Notes under the pieces: generated by a model
What the model saw: the letters and a program-made list of their open reading frames with translations, nothing else
The model's database searches: none
What the model was told of the DNA's origin: nothing
Made by a program: the position numbers and the translations under genes
In this document: positions 8,980-17,019 of the stretch, one piece after another
Numbering within the stretch: the stretch's first letter is position 1
Layout of the letters: every line of letters begins with the position of its first letter
Assembly (NCBI GenBank): GCA_003665935.1
Contig: QPLR01000002.1
Coordinates: 248,001 to 312,000, forward strand
Source: Halobellus sp. Atlit-31R
GTDB lineage: Archaea > Halobacteriota > Halobacteria > Halobacteriales > Haloferacaceae
Length of the DNA: 64,000 bases
Direction of reading: 5' to 3'

Positions 8980-9957
8980 TCACCCGAGCAGGAACGCTTT
9001 GATGCGGGCGAGAATCCCGTCCGGCTCGTCGACGCCGGTCTCGACGGGCTCTTCGGCCTGCTGTTCGCGGAACTGGGTCAGTGCCGCCACCTGGTCTTCG
9101 GTGCTCGTCCCGCGCTCTTGATTCGATTCACCGCCCTGGAGCCGTCGCAGTCCGGCGACGGCGTCGTCGACCGAATCGCCCTCGGACCGAACCGTCGTCG
9201 CTTCGACCTCACCGGCGTTCGTCTCGGCGACCCCCGCCTCCATCGGCGTGTTGAGGTTCAGGCGTTTCGTGTTCGGCTGTTTCTCGATACCGCCCCACGA
9301 CAGTTCGGTGTCGGAGAGCGCCGCCTCGATGTCCGCTTCGACCTCGTCGTCGGTGACGTCGGACCCTTCGTCCGCGGCGTCGTCCGCGTTCGCGTCCGCT
9401 TCCGCGGCTACCGCCGACGCCGTCGACCGGTCGAGATACTGCGCGACCAGCGACGTTCCCGTCGACACCGACAGGAGCGTGAATCCGAGCGCGTAGACGG
9501 TGATCGTCTGAGCCCCGCCGTCGAACGCGACGTCGCTCGACCACTGATACGGGTATACGGAGACGAGGATCCCCGTCCCGGCGACGCAGAACGCCATTCC
9601 GAGTGCGCCGACTGCGAGCGTCCGCCGCCCGACCGGCAGCAGCACGACGACGCTGAGAGTCGCCAGCGGCAGCCCGAGCGTCCACGCGGCGAACGCCAGC
9701 CGACGCGACTGCCAGAACACGTCCGATCCCGTCTCCTGCGCACCGCTGTGGAGAAACAGCGCGAGCCCGACGATGCCCAGCGCGATCCCCGCGAAGAACA
9801 GGCCGAACCCCAGGTAGATGTCGCGCTCTCGATCCGGTTCGCCGATGTACTCGCGGTAGGATGCCAGGATCCGTCCTCGGACTCCGGAGACGGTGGCTGT
9901 GTCCTCACCGGCTGCCGCCTCGCTGTGCGCGTCCCCGGACGGATTTTCAGGGCTCAT
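8980..9957 (-). CDS. Four-helix membrane protein with cytoplasmic tail, upstream of actin homologue
   Basis: The protein has 325 residues. The N-terminal half has four hydrophobic segments (about residues 45-165) after a short acidic leader; the C-terminal half is an acidic disordered tail with islands that look conserved: ELSWGGIEKQPNTKRLNLNT (about 220), DAVAGLRRLQGG, and a terminal amphipathic helix ILARIKAFLLG. A short-linear-motif tail on a polytopic anchor is the architecture expected of a filament- or divisome-recruiting protein; haloarchaeal family members are annotated only as DUF7139 or permease-like. It lies 100 bases upstream of the actin homologue on the same strand. TATA-like TCTTTAAC sits about 27 bases before the start. 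Confidence 0.7.
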   Translation of the reverse strand: MSPENPSGDAHSEAAAGEDTATVSGVRGRILASYREYIGEPDRERDIYLGFGLFFAGIALGIVGLALFLHSGAQETGSDVFWQSRRLAFAAWTLGLPLATLSVVVLLPVGRRTLAVGALGMAFCVAGTGILVSVYPYQWSSDVAFDGGAQTITVYALGFTLLSVSTGTSLVAQYLDRSTASAVAAEADANADDAADEGSDVTDDEVEADIEAALSDTELSWGGIEKQPNTKRLNLNTPMEAGVAETNAGEVEATTVRSEGDSVDDAVAGLRRLQGGESNQERGTSTEDQVAALTQFREQQAEEPVETGVDEPDGILARIKAFLLG

Positions 9958-10113
9958 ATACCCCCCTTGGAACGCATACTGTTAAAGAATACCGAGCGGT
10001 TCCGTCCGGCTGCCGACCCCGACCTGTCCCACCAGTTTCGCCCGACGACGTCGCCCCAGACGCCGACAATCGGGGGACTGTTCAAGAGGATGCCGGACGA
10101 ACGCCGAGACGCG

Positions 10114-10551
10114 ATGTACGATCAGATTCTCGTGCCCACCGACGGCAGCGACGGGACGGCCCAGGCGCTCGACCACGCACTCGACGTCGCAGCGACGCGC
10201 GATGCGACGATCCACGCGTTCTCGGTGGTCGACAAGCGACTCTACCTGGCCGCGGGCGAAGATCAGAAAGCCGAACTGAAAGCGACGATGGAGCAGACAG
10301 CCCAAGACGCCGTCGCAGAGGTCGCCGAGGCTGCGGCCGCCGCCGGCGTCGACTGTACGACGACCGTCCGTGACGGGATTCCGTACCGCGCGATCCTCGA
10401 CTACGCTTCGGACGCCGACGTCGACCTGATCGTAATGGGCACGCACGGCCGCTCCGGTCGGGACAAGCTCGCGAACCTCGGCAGCGTCACCGAGCGTGTC
10501 GTCGAGAACGCCGAGGTGCCGATCCTCGTCGTCCGGATGGACTCCGAGTAG
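10114..10551 (+). CDS. Universal stress protein (UspA family)
   Basis: A single Usp domain of 145 residues begins with the canonical MYDQILVPTDGSDGTAQAL and ends with the nucleotide-binding signature VMGTHGRSGRDKL followed by GSVTERVVENAEVPILVVR. The G-x2-G-x9-G(S/T) ATP-binding pattern is intact, so it should be an ATP-binding Usp. The start at 10114 gives the usual N-terminus; an in-frame ATG at 10090 adds eight residues and cannot be excluded. Confidence 0.9.
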   Translation: MYDQILVPTDGSDGTAQALDHALDVAATRDATIHAFSVVDKRLYLAAGEDQKAELKATMEQTAQDAVAEVAEAAAAAGVDCTTTVRDGIPYRAILDYASDADVDLIVMGTHGRSGRDKLANLGSVTERVVENAEVPILVVRMDSE

Positions 10552-10583
10552 CTCGGGTCGGGCTCGGTTCGCGCACGCTCGTT

Positions 10584-10698
10584 CTCACTGACGTTCGGCT
10601 CTCCCTCGCTCCGCTCAGTCGTGCCGACAATCGCGTGAGACTACTCCCGCTCGGCTCACTGACTTTCGGCTCTCCCTCGCTCCGCTCAGTCGTGCCGA
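10584..10698. repeat. 44-bp direct repeat across the 3' end of purNH
   Basis: Two copies, 10584-10627 and 10655-10698, differ at one base and are 71 bases apart. The right-hand copy contains the last codons and stop of purNH (read on the minus strand as ...RHD stop); the left-hand copy carries the same tail downstream of the gene. The spacing is not a multiple of three. Looks like a local tandem duplication of the gene end. Confidence 0.9.
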
Positions 10699-12275
10699 AA
10701 GCACCGCCGGCCGGTGAACACCATCGGCACCCCGTGGGCGTCGCAGGCCTCGACGACGTCCTCGTCGTTGACGGAGCCGCCGGGCTGGATCACTGCCCCC
10801 ACGCCGGCGTCGATCCCCTCCTCGACGCCGTCGGGGAACGGGAAGAACGCGTCCGAGGCCATCACGGCTCCCTCGACGTCCTTGCCCTCGGCGTGTTCCT
10901 CCGCCTTCATCGCCGCGAGACGGACGGCGTCGACGCGCGACACCTGTCCCATCCCGATACCGACGGTCTCGGTGCCGTCCGCCAAGACGATGCCGTTCGA
11001 CTTGACGTGCTTCAGCACCTTCCAGGCGAAGAGCATCGCCTCCAGCTGGTCGTCGGTCGGCTCGGTCTCGGTGACCACTTCGACATCGTCGCGGTCCGGG
11101 GCCCAGAGGTCGCGCTCCTGGACGAGTCGACCGCCGACCAGCGGCTTCTCGGTGAGACTGTCCGTGCGCTCCCCGAGCGGGCCGACGTCGAGGACGCGGA
11201 GGTTCTCCGTGTCGGTGAGGACGTCGAGCGCGGCGTCGGTGTAGCCCGGCGCGACGACGACCTCCTTGAACGAGTCGACGATCTCCGCGGCCGTCTCGGC
11301 GTCGCACTCGCGGTTGAGCGCGACGATGCCGCCGAAGGCGCTCATCGGGTCCGTCGCCAGCGCGTCGGTGTAGGCGTCGACGAGGCTGTCCGCGGTCGCA
11401 CAACCCGCGGGGTTCGTGTGCTTGATCACCGCGGCCGCGGGCTCGTCGAACTCCTTGATCAGGTTCAGCGCGCCGTCGGCGTCGTTGTAGTTGTTGTACG
11501 AGAGCCCTTTCGCGCCCGCGTTCAACTGCGGGGCGTCGACGACGCTGGCCTCGTCGACCGCGGCGTCGGCGTAGACGGCAGCGTCTTGGTGGGGGTTCTC
11601 GCCGTAACGCAGCTCGGCCTCGCGGTCGTCGGAAACGACGCGCCGCTCGGGGAACGCACCGCCGTCGTCGCCGTCGACAGTCACCGTCAGTCCACCGTCC
11701 GTCGCCTCGACGTGGAGCCGGTCCTCGGCGAACCAGCGCACGGCGCGGGGGTACGCCGTGAACTCGGCGTCGCGGAGGACCCGCGACTTCAGCGACTCGA
11801 CGTCGTCGTCGGCGTACACCGGAAGCGACTCCTGAGTCACGATCGGCCCGGCGTCGACCTCGTCGGTGACGACGTGGACGGTACAGCCGGTCACGCTGAC
11901 GCCGGCGTCGAGCACCTGCTCGTGGGCGTCCATCCCGGGGAACGAGGGAAGCAGCGACGGGTGGACGTTCAGCGTCGTCGGCGCGGCGTCGAGGAACGTC
12001 TCCGTGAGCACGCGCATATACCCGTCCAGACAGACGAGATCGAAGTCGTAGCTCGAGAGGGCGTCGAGCACGCGCACTTCGTGTGCCTCGCGGGACTCGT
12101 CGGCGTCGCGCTCGACGACCTCCGTGGGGACGCCGCGCTCGGAGGCGGCGTCGAGGACGGGTGCGCCCTCGTGGTTCGCCACGACGACCGCGAGCTCGGC
12201 ACCGCCGGGCCGTCGGTCGTCGATGTGCAGGAGGTTCCGTCCGCGATTGCTCGCCAGGCCGGCAATCTTGGTCAT
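10686..12275 (-). CDS. purNH: Fused phosphoribosylglycinamide formyltransferase / AICAR formyltransferase
   Basis: One polypeptide of 529 residues carries two formyl-transfer steps of purine synthesis. Residues about 1-190 are a PurN (GAR transformylase) domain with MTKIAGLASNRGRN, the folate-site NVHPSLLPSFPG and HVVTDEVDAGPI. Residues about 200-529 are the AICAR transformylase domain of PurH with RYGENPHQDAA, VIKHTNPAGCA, SAFGGIVALNR and ASDAFFPF. The N-terminal IMP-cyclohydrolase (MGS-like) domain of bacterial PurH is absent; in archaea that step is usually done by PurO. The start at 12275 is supported by the Rossmann N-terminus. Divergent from purB. Confidence 0.93.
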   Translation of the reverse strand: MTKIAGLASNRGRNLLHIDDRRPGGAELAVVVANHEGAPVLDAASERGVPTEVVERDADESREAHEVRVLDALSSYDFDLVCLDGYMRVLTETFLDAAPTTLNVHPSLLPSFPGMDAHEQVLDAGVSVTGCTVHVVTDEVDAGPIVTQESLPVYADDDVESLKSRVLRDAEFTAYPRAVRWFAEDRLHVEATDGGLTVTVDGDDGGAFPERRVVSDDREAELRYGENPHQDAAVYADAAVDEASVVDAPQLNAGAKGLSYNNYNDADGALNLIKEFDEPAAAVIKHTNPAGCATADSLVDAYTDALATDPMSAFGGIVALNRECDAETAAEIVDSFKEVVVAPGYTDAALDVLTDTENLRVLDVGPLGERTDSLTEKPLVGGRLVQERDLWAPDRDDVEVVTETEPTDDQLEAMLFAWKVLKHVKSNGIVLADGTETVGIGMGQVSRVDAVRLAAMKAEEHAEGKDVEGAVMASDAFFPFPDGVEEGIDAGVGAVIQPGGSVNDEDVVEACDAHGVPMVFTGRRCFRHD

Positions 12276-12407
12276 ACTCGTGAGCCCTCGGGCAGGTAGT
12301 AAGTCAGTTGCGGTCTCGCCGACCCCAGTATACACCATTGCGGATAGGATCCGGCACGAGGCCGCCGGTACGTACCAGATATATGCACGTGGGTGAGATA
12401 TTCATCG

Positions 12408-12421
12408 ATACGCTTTTTTAG
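12408..12421 (+). promoter_or_regulatory. purB promoter TATA box
   Basis: ATACGCTTTTTTAG lies 23-36 bases before the purB ATG at 12443, the position expected for a leaderless haloarchaeal promoter. The intergenic region between purNH and purB (12276-12442) must hold both divergent promoters; for purNH the minus-strand stretch GACTTACTACCT around 12295-12306 is the best candidate. Confidence 0.6.
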
Positions 12422-12442
12422 CGCACCGCGGAGACTCCGCGT

Positions 12443-13831
12443 ATGGACGACCTCTCCCGTTCCGATCCGCTCGCGGCGGTGTCGCCGCTCGACGGGCGGT
12501 ACGCCGGCCGGACCGAGCCCCTCGTGCCCTACGCCAGCGAAGCGGCGCTGATGCGAGCGCGGCTCCGGGTCGAAGTGGAGTATCTCCTCGCACTCGCCGA
12601 CTTGGACGCCACGTCGCTCTCTCTGGACGCCGACGAGCGCGCCGACCTCCGGGCCGTCGTCGACGAGTTCGGGGCCGACGACGCGCGCCTGATCAAGCGG
12701 TTAGAGACGGAGGGCGCGGCCGGCTACAGCGCGACTAACCACGACGTGAAGGCCGTCGAGTACTTCCTCCGCACGAAGACCGCCGAGCGCGTCCACCCGT
12801 GGATCCACTTCGGACTCACCTCCGAAGACGTCAACAACCTCGCCCAGCGGCTGCTCGTCGGCCCCGCCGTCGAGGACGTGTTGCTGCCGGCGCTCGCTGC
12901 GGTCCGCGACGAACTGGTCGACCTCGCACAGGAGCACCGGGACACACCGATGCTCGCGCGGACGCACGGCCAGCCCGCGACGCCGACGACCTTCGGCAAG
13001 GAGATGGCCGTCTACGCCGCGCGCCTGGGTACGACGATGGGCCGCGTCGTCGACGCCGCCGACAGCCTCTCGGGGAAGCTCGCCGGCGCGTCCGGCACCT
13101 ACGCGGCGCACGTCGCGGCCTACCCCGACGTCGACTGGCGGGCGTTCTCCCGCTCGTTCGTCGCCGACCTCGGACTCGACCACACCGCGCTCACGACGCA
13201 GGTGAACCCTTGCGACGACCTCGCGGCCCTCTTCGACGCGCTCCGCGGCGTGAACAACGTCCTCTGTGATCTCGACCGCGACGTCTGGCTGTACGTCTCG
13301 GACCGCTACCTCGGGCAGGAAGCCGCCGAAGGCGAGACCGGTTCGTCGACGATGCCGCACAAGGTGAACCCGATCGACTTCGAGAACTCCGAGGGGAACC
13401 TCTCGAAGGCGAACGCCGACCTGACGTTTCTGGCCGACTACGTCACGACCTCGCGCCTCCAGCGCGACCTCTCGGACTCGACGGTAAAGCGCAACGTCGG
13501 CGCGGCGTTCGCCCACTGTCTGATCGGTTACGGGAAGACGACGGCCGGCCTCGGGAAGGTCGTCCCCAACGAGGCGGTGATGCGCGAGGAACTCGACGCC
13601 CACCCCGAACTGATCGGCGAGGCCGTCCAGACGATCCTCCGCCGGGAGGGCGACACCGACGCCTACGAGCGCGTCAAGGAACTCACCCGCGGCCGCAACG
13701 TGACGCTCGAAGACTTCCGTGACCTGTTCGACGACCTCGACGTCGATGCAGACGTTCGCGCGGAGTTGCGCGCGCTCTCGCCGGCCGGGTACGTCGGCGT
13801 CGGCGGCGCGCTCGTCGACGACCTCGACTGA
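12443..13831 (+). CDS. purB: Adenylosuccinate lyase
   Basis: PurB, 462 residues, cleaves SAICAR and adenylosuccinate with release of fumarate. The fumarase/aspartase-superfamily signature GSSTMPHKVNPIDFENSEGN (about residue 295) holds the catalytic Ser loop, and MLARTHGQPATP (about residue 171) holds the catalytic His. SPLDGRYAGR near the N-terminus is the standard PurB opening. Paired divergently with purNH, so two consecutive enzymes of the same pathway share one control region. Confidence 0.97.
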   Translation: MDDLSRSDPLAAVSPLDGRYAGRTEPLVPYASEAALMRARLRVEVEYLLALADLDATSLSLDADERADLRAVVDEFGADDARLIKRLETEGAAGYSATNHDVKAVEYFLRTKTAERVHPWIHFGLTSEDVNNLAQRLLVGPAVEDVLLPALAAVRDELVDLAQEHRDTPMLARTHGQPATPTTFGKEMAVYAARLGTTMGRVVDAADSLSGKLAGASGTYAAHVAAYPDVDWRAFSRSFVADLGLDHTALTTQVNPCDDLAALFDALRGVNNVLCDLDRDVWLYVSDRYLGQEAAEGETGSSTMPHKVNPIDFENSEGNLSKANADLTFLADYVTTSRLQRDLSDSTVKRNVGAAFAHCLIGYGKTTAGLGKVVPNEAVMREELDAHPELIGEAVQTILRREGDTDAYERVKELTRGRNVTLEDFRDLFDDLDVDADVRAELRALSPAGYVGVGGALVDDLD

Positions 13832-13893
13832 AGACTGTCGATTAACTCACACTAGAATAAATCTTTTATCCTCACGACGCGTCAGCGTCGCGT

Positions 13894-14973
13894 ATGCAAG
13901 CCATCGCAGTCGAGCGTGGGTCGAACCGCCCGGTCGTCGTCGAAACCGAGCGGCCGGTGCCCGCCGCCGGCGAGGCGCTCGTCCGGACGCTCCGGGTGGG
14001 CGTCGACGGGACGGACCACGAGGTCATCGCGGGCGGTCACGGCGAGTTTCCCGTCGGTGAGGAGCACCTCGTGCTCGGCCACGAGGCCGTGGGCGTCGTC
14101 GAGGACGCCGGCGACACTCGATTCTCGCGGGGCGACGTCGTCGTCCCCACGGTTCGTCGCCCCCCGGACGGTCCGAACGAGTACTTCCGACGCGGCGAGC
14201 CGGATATGGCTCCCGAGGGCGCGTACCACGAGCGCGGGATCAGCGGCGCACACGGCTTTATGGCCGAATACTTCACCAGCCCCGGCGAGAGTCTCGTCGC
14301 GGTCCCCGAGTCGGTCGCCGAGGTCGGCTTCCTGCTCGAACCGCTTTCGGTCGCAGAGAAGGCCGTCGAGCTCGCGGTCGCCTCGCGGTCGTCGTTCACT
14401 TGGGAGCCCGAGTCGGCGCTCGTCCTCGGCAACGGGAGTCTCGGGCTGCTCACGCTCGCGATGCTGCGGGACCAGTTCGACTTCGAGCGGCTCTACTGCC
14501 TCGGCCGCCGGGACCGTCCCGACCCGACGATCGACGTCATCGAGGGGCTCGGCGCGACGTACGTCGACTCCCGGGCGACGCCGCTCGCGGACGTCCCGTC
14601 AGCTCACGAGCCGATGGATCTCGTCTTCGAGGCGACCGGCTACGCGAAACACGCTTTCGAGACGATCCGCGCGCTCGCGCCCAACGGCGTCGGCGCGCTG
14701 CTCGGCGTGCCGAACGCCTGGGAGTTCGAGGTCGACGGGGGGACGCTCCACCGGGACTTCGTGCTGCACAACAAGGCGCTCGTCGGGAGCGTCAACTCGA
14801 ACGTCCGGCACTTCGAGGCCGCGACAGACGCGCTCGCGGCGCTGCCGGCGTGGTTCCGCGACGCGGTCGTCACCGGTGTGTACGACCTACCCGACTTCGA
14901 GGCGGCGTTCGACGACGACGATACCACTATAAAAACCGCCGTCCAATTCAGCGCGTATGAAGAACGTCGATGA
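13894..14973 (+). CDS. gdh: Glucose 1-dehydrogenase (medium-chain, zinc-dependent)
   Basis: The 359-residue MDR enzyme oxidises glucose to gluconolactone with NAD(P)+, the first step of the semi-phosphorylative Entner-Doudoroff pathway of haloarchaea. It closely follows the Haloferax mediterranei enzyme pattern: catalytic-zinc residues Asp38, His63, Glu64 and Glu149 are in place, as are GVDGTDHEVIAGGHG, the SALVLGNGSLGLL nucleotide fold and the C-terminal FDDDDTTIKTA. TATA-like ATCTTTTATC at 13862-13871 precedes the start. Its last 17 bases overlap gfcR. Confidence 0.96.
   Translation: MQAIAVERGSNRPVVVETERPVPAAGEALVRTLRVGVDGTDHEVIAGGHGEFPVGEEHLVLGHEAVGVVEDAGDTRFSRGDVVVPTVRRPPDGPNEYFRRGEPDMAPEGAYHERGISGAHGFMAEYFTSPGESLVAVPESVAEVGFLLEPLSVAEKAVELAVASRSSFTWEPESALVLGNGSLGLLTLAMLRDQFDFERLYCLGRRDRPDPTIDVIEGLGATYVDSRATPLADVPSAHEPMDLVFEATGYAKHAFETIRALAPNGVGALLGVPNAWEFEVDGGTLHRDFVLHNKALVGSVNSNVRHFEAATDALAALPAWFRDAVVTGVYDLPDFEAAFDDDDTTIKTAVQFSAYEERR
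14927..14938 (+). promoter_or_regulatory. Internal promoter for gfcR inside gdh
   Basis: CACTATAAAAAC, a near-perfect TATA box, lies 19-30 bases upstream of the gfcR start within the codons for the gdh C-terminus (DDTTIKTA). It would give a leaderless gfcR transcript independent of gdh read-through. Confidence 0.65.
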
Positions 14974-15601
14974 TCTCATCTCGAGTGCGGCCGAACTCGC
15001 CGAGCGCGGTCTGTCGAAAGGCGAGATCGCGGACGAACTGAACGTCTCCCGGGAGACCGCCAGTTGGCTCGTCGAGCGCAGCGGCTCGAACAGCTACGAG
15101 CCCGAACCCGTACAGCCCGAGGACAACGGCGGCGGCCCGGACGACATCCACGTCGACTGGAGCGCCATCGGCCGCGACTCCCAGCGACTCACCCACGTCG
15201 GGCGGGCGATGGCCGACCTCCTCATCAAACAGGGCGAGGAGGTCGACCTGACGATCGGGATCGAGAAGGCGGGGGCACCGCTCGCGACCGTCGTCTCGAC
15301 GGAACTCGACACGGACCTCGGCTCGTACGCGCCGGCGAAACACCAGTGGGAGGAAGGCGACATCGAGGAGCTCGGCGGGTCGTTCTCGCGGAACTTCGCG
15401 CAGATCCGCGACCGCGACTGCTACGTCGTCGACGACACCATCACCTCCGGGACGACGATGCGTGAGACCGTCGAGTCGATCCGCGAGGAGGGCGGCAACC
15501 CCGTGGCCTGCGTCGTCATCGTCGACAAACAGGGCGTCGAAGACATCGAGGGCGTGCCGGTGTACTCGCTCATCGACGTGGTCCGCGTCGGCAACGAGTG
15601 A
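14957..15601 (+). CDS. gfcR: GfcR, regulator of sugar catabolism (HTH + phosphoribosyltransferase fold)
   Basis: GfcR (formerly called a PyrE-like protein) regulates the semi-phosphorylative Entner-Doudoroff and lower glycolytic genes in Haloferax volcanii, where it also neighbours glucose dehydrogenase. The protein has 214 residues: an N-terminal HTH (LAERGLSKGEIADELNVSRE, about 13-32) and a type I phosphoribosyltransferase domain whose PRPP-loop motif CYVVDDTITSGTTMRE (about 155-170) is intact. It overlaps gdh by 17 bases and has its own promoter. It likely controls gdh next door, an inference from the known homologue. Confidence 0.93.
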   Translation: MKNVDDLISSAAELAERGLSKGEIADELNVSRETASWLVERSGSNSYEPEPVQPEDNGGGPDDIHVDWSAIGRDSQRLTHVGRAMADLLIKQGEEVDLTIGIEKAGAPLATVVSTELDTDLGSYAPAKHQWEEGDIEELGGSFSRNFAQIRDRDCYVVDDTITSGTTMRETVESIREEGGNPVACVVIVDKQGVEDIEGVPVYSLIDVVRVGNE

Positions 15602-15689
15602 GAGCGCCCGACTACGACGTCGGCGACGGTCGGCGACGCCGGCCGCGACCGACGTAATCCATTTGACTACCGGACGCGTACAGAACCTT

Positions 15690-16031
15690 ATGACGTTCCA
15701 GCCCGGTGCGGATATGAGCGACGACGAAGTACAATCGCGCGTCGACGACGTCATCGAGTCGAACGACGTCGTCCTCTTTATGAAGGGGAACCGACTGATG
15801 CCGCAGTGCGGCTACTCACAGCGCGCCGTCAATCTCATCTCCCAGTACGTCGAGGAGTTCGAGACGGTCGACGTCCTGCCCGCGCTCGACCAGTACCGCG
15901 ACGCGCTGGATGCCCACAGCGGCTGGGAGACGATCCCGCAGACGTTCGTCGACGGCGAGTTCGTCGGCGGTAGCGACATTCTGTCCGAACTCGACGACCG
16001 CGGCGAGCTCGAAGAAACGCTGCAGGCGTGA
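15690..16031 (+). CDS. Monothiol glutaredoxin-like protein
   Basis: A thioredoxin-fold protein of 113 residues of the Grx4/GrxD class. The single-cysteine active site PQCGYS (about residue 38) replaces the usual CGFS by CGYS, and the glutathione-site motifs WETIPQTFVDGEFVGGSDIL follow. Family members carry or transfer Fe-S clusters. The start at 15690 (MTFQPGADM) is preferred to the internal ATG at 15714. Haloarchaea use gamma-glutamylcysteine rather than glutathione, so the thiol partner probably differs. Confidence 0.9.
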   Translation: MTFQPGADMSDDEVQSRVDDVIESNDVVLFMKGNRLMPQCGYSQRAVNLISQYVEEFETVDVLPALDQYRDALDAHSGWETIPQTFVDGEFVGGSDILSELDDRGELEETLQA

Positions 16032-16204
16032 GCGCGGGCCGCACACGGTCGGCAACGCTTCTCGCAGTTCCGCGCTGACACGACTGGGCCGGAAGCGAGC
16101 GTCCTGCTCTCGCTGTCGCGCCTCAGACCCGTGTCGAACGCCTGTCCCGCCTCCGGAGTCGCGTCGTGCTCGAAGAGCAGACCCTATAAGGCCCCGGCTC
16201 CTAC

Positions 16205-16220
16205 CGGTACACAGGTACCG
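16205..16220. promoter_or_regulatory. Palindrome at the predicted transcription start of the next gene
   Basis: Arms CGGTAC and GTACCG with spacer ACAG form a perfect inverted repeat. It starts 20 bases after a TATA-like CCCTATAAGG (16182-16191), so it would overlap the transcription start. The coding start at 16265 would then have a leader of about 50 bases. Position suggests an operator; no regulator is identified. Confidence 0.4.
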
Positions 16221-16264
16221 ATGTCGCGTCGCGTCCGTTCGTGCGGGTACCATCCAAAGTAACT

Positions 16265-16831
16265 ATGTCAGGCCGCGTATACCGACTTCACTCGACACTG
16301 GAACTGCCCCTCGAAGAGGTCGAAGAGTACCTGAACGGTGACCCGGACCTGCCGCCCGAGGTCGAGGACGTCGAGGTGACCCGTCGGAACAACACGCTCA
16401 TCCTCAAGGCCGTCGCGGCCGAAGACGATCTGAGCAAGTACACCCCGACGGCACAGTTGAAAGCCAGCATCACCGAGAACCGCGTCTACGAGGAAGAGCC
16501 GCCCCGAGCGGGCGCGCCGCGCTGGGAGGAAGAAGAGGAGGAGATCCCCTCCGAACTCGTCGAGTTCGCCTGCTTCAAAGGCGACCGCGAGACCGTACTG
16601 CAGAACACGGCACTGCAGTATCCGATGTTCCTCGTCCTGCGCGAGATCGCGCTGCTCGCCGAGAAGGGCACGCTCACCGCGATCACGGAGGTCGACGACG
16701 AGCTCACCGCCCACCGCATCGTCGAAGGCGAGGAGCGTCCGGCGAGCATCGAGGTCGTCGAGAACCCCTCTCAGAGCGACAGCGGTTCCGGCGGCGTGAA
16801 CTGGCGCGACAACAAGTTCATCTCCGACTGA
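16265..16831 (+). CDS. Conserved haloarchaeal protein, unknown function
   Basis: An acidic soluble protein of 188 residues without signal peptide or membrane segment. The N-terminus SGRVYRLHSTLELPLEEVEEYL looks like a compact alpha/beta domain; EEEEEIPSELVEFACFKGDRETVLQNTALQYPMFLVL and a following HRIVEGEERP segment are helical and look strongly conserved in haloarchaeal relatives (DUF7110-type). The start was moved to 16265 because the upstream frame is intergenic in composition. No catalytic motif recognised. Confidence 0.75.
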   Translation: MSGRVYRLHSTLELPLEEVEEYLNGDPDLPPEVEDVEVTRRNNTLILKAVAAEDDLSKYTPTAQLKASITENRVYEEEPPRAGAPRWEEEEEEIPSELVEFACFKGDRETVLQNTALQYPMFLVLREIALLAEKGTLTAITEVDDELTAHRIVEGEERPASIEVVENPSQSDSGSGGVNWRDNKFISD

Positions 16832-16940
16832 CTCGACGCTCCGGTCCGCGGAGCCGCGTTCGATTTCTCGTCGGCCTCTCGACCGAGCACCGACCCGCAG
16901 CATTCCGGTAGCGTCAGCACCCGCTCGGTCACGGCGATCG

Positions 16941-16980
16941 GCAGTATACTTATTTTTCCCGCGAGACACCTCTTCAGGTG
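16941..16980 (+). promoter_or_regulatory. Promoter of the ACT-domain gene
   Basis: GCAGTATACTTATTTTT at 16941-16957 is the strongest AT-rich TATA element in this part of the window. A start about 25-30 bases downstream would fall near 16978-16981, exactly at an ATG that opens a 12-codon frame rather than at the ACT gene itself (17012). Confidence 0.6.
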
Positions 16981-17019
16981 ATGTACGCAACGAACGGGCG
17001 GTGGTCGGTCGATGAGTGA
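16981..17019 (+). other. Possible leaderless upstream mini-ORF
   Basis: ATG at 16981 opens the frame MYATNGRWSVDE and its stop codon (17017-17019) overlaps the start region of the ACT-domain gene (ATG 17012). The predicted transcription start coincides with this ATG. This geometry is that of a leader peptide or translational coupling signal; nothing else proves translation. Confidence 0.35.

Noticed and set aside
8815-10113. Upstream extension of the Usp reading frame
   Set aside because: The extra codons are antisense to the actin-linked membrane protein; the Usp fold starts at 10114.
15602-15689. GC-rich imperfect inverted repeat between gfcR and the glutaredoxin gene as terminator
   Set aside because: Arms match only over seven bases with several mismatches and there is no T-run; kept out as too weak.
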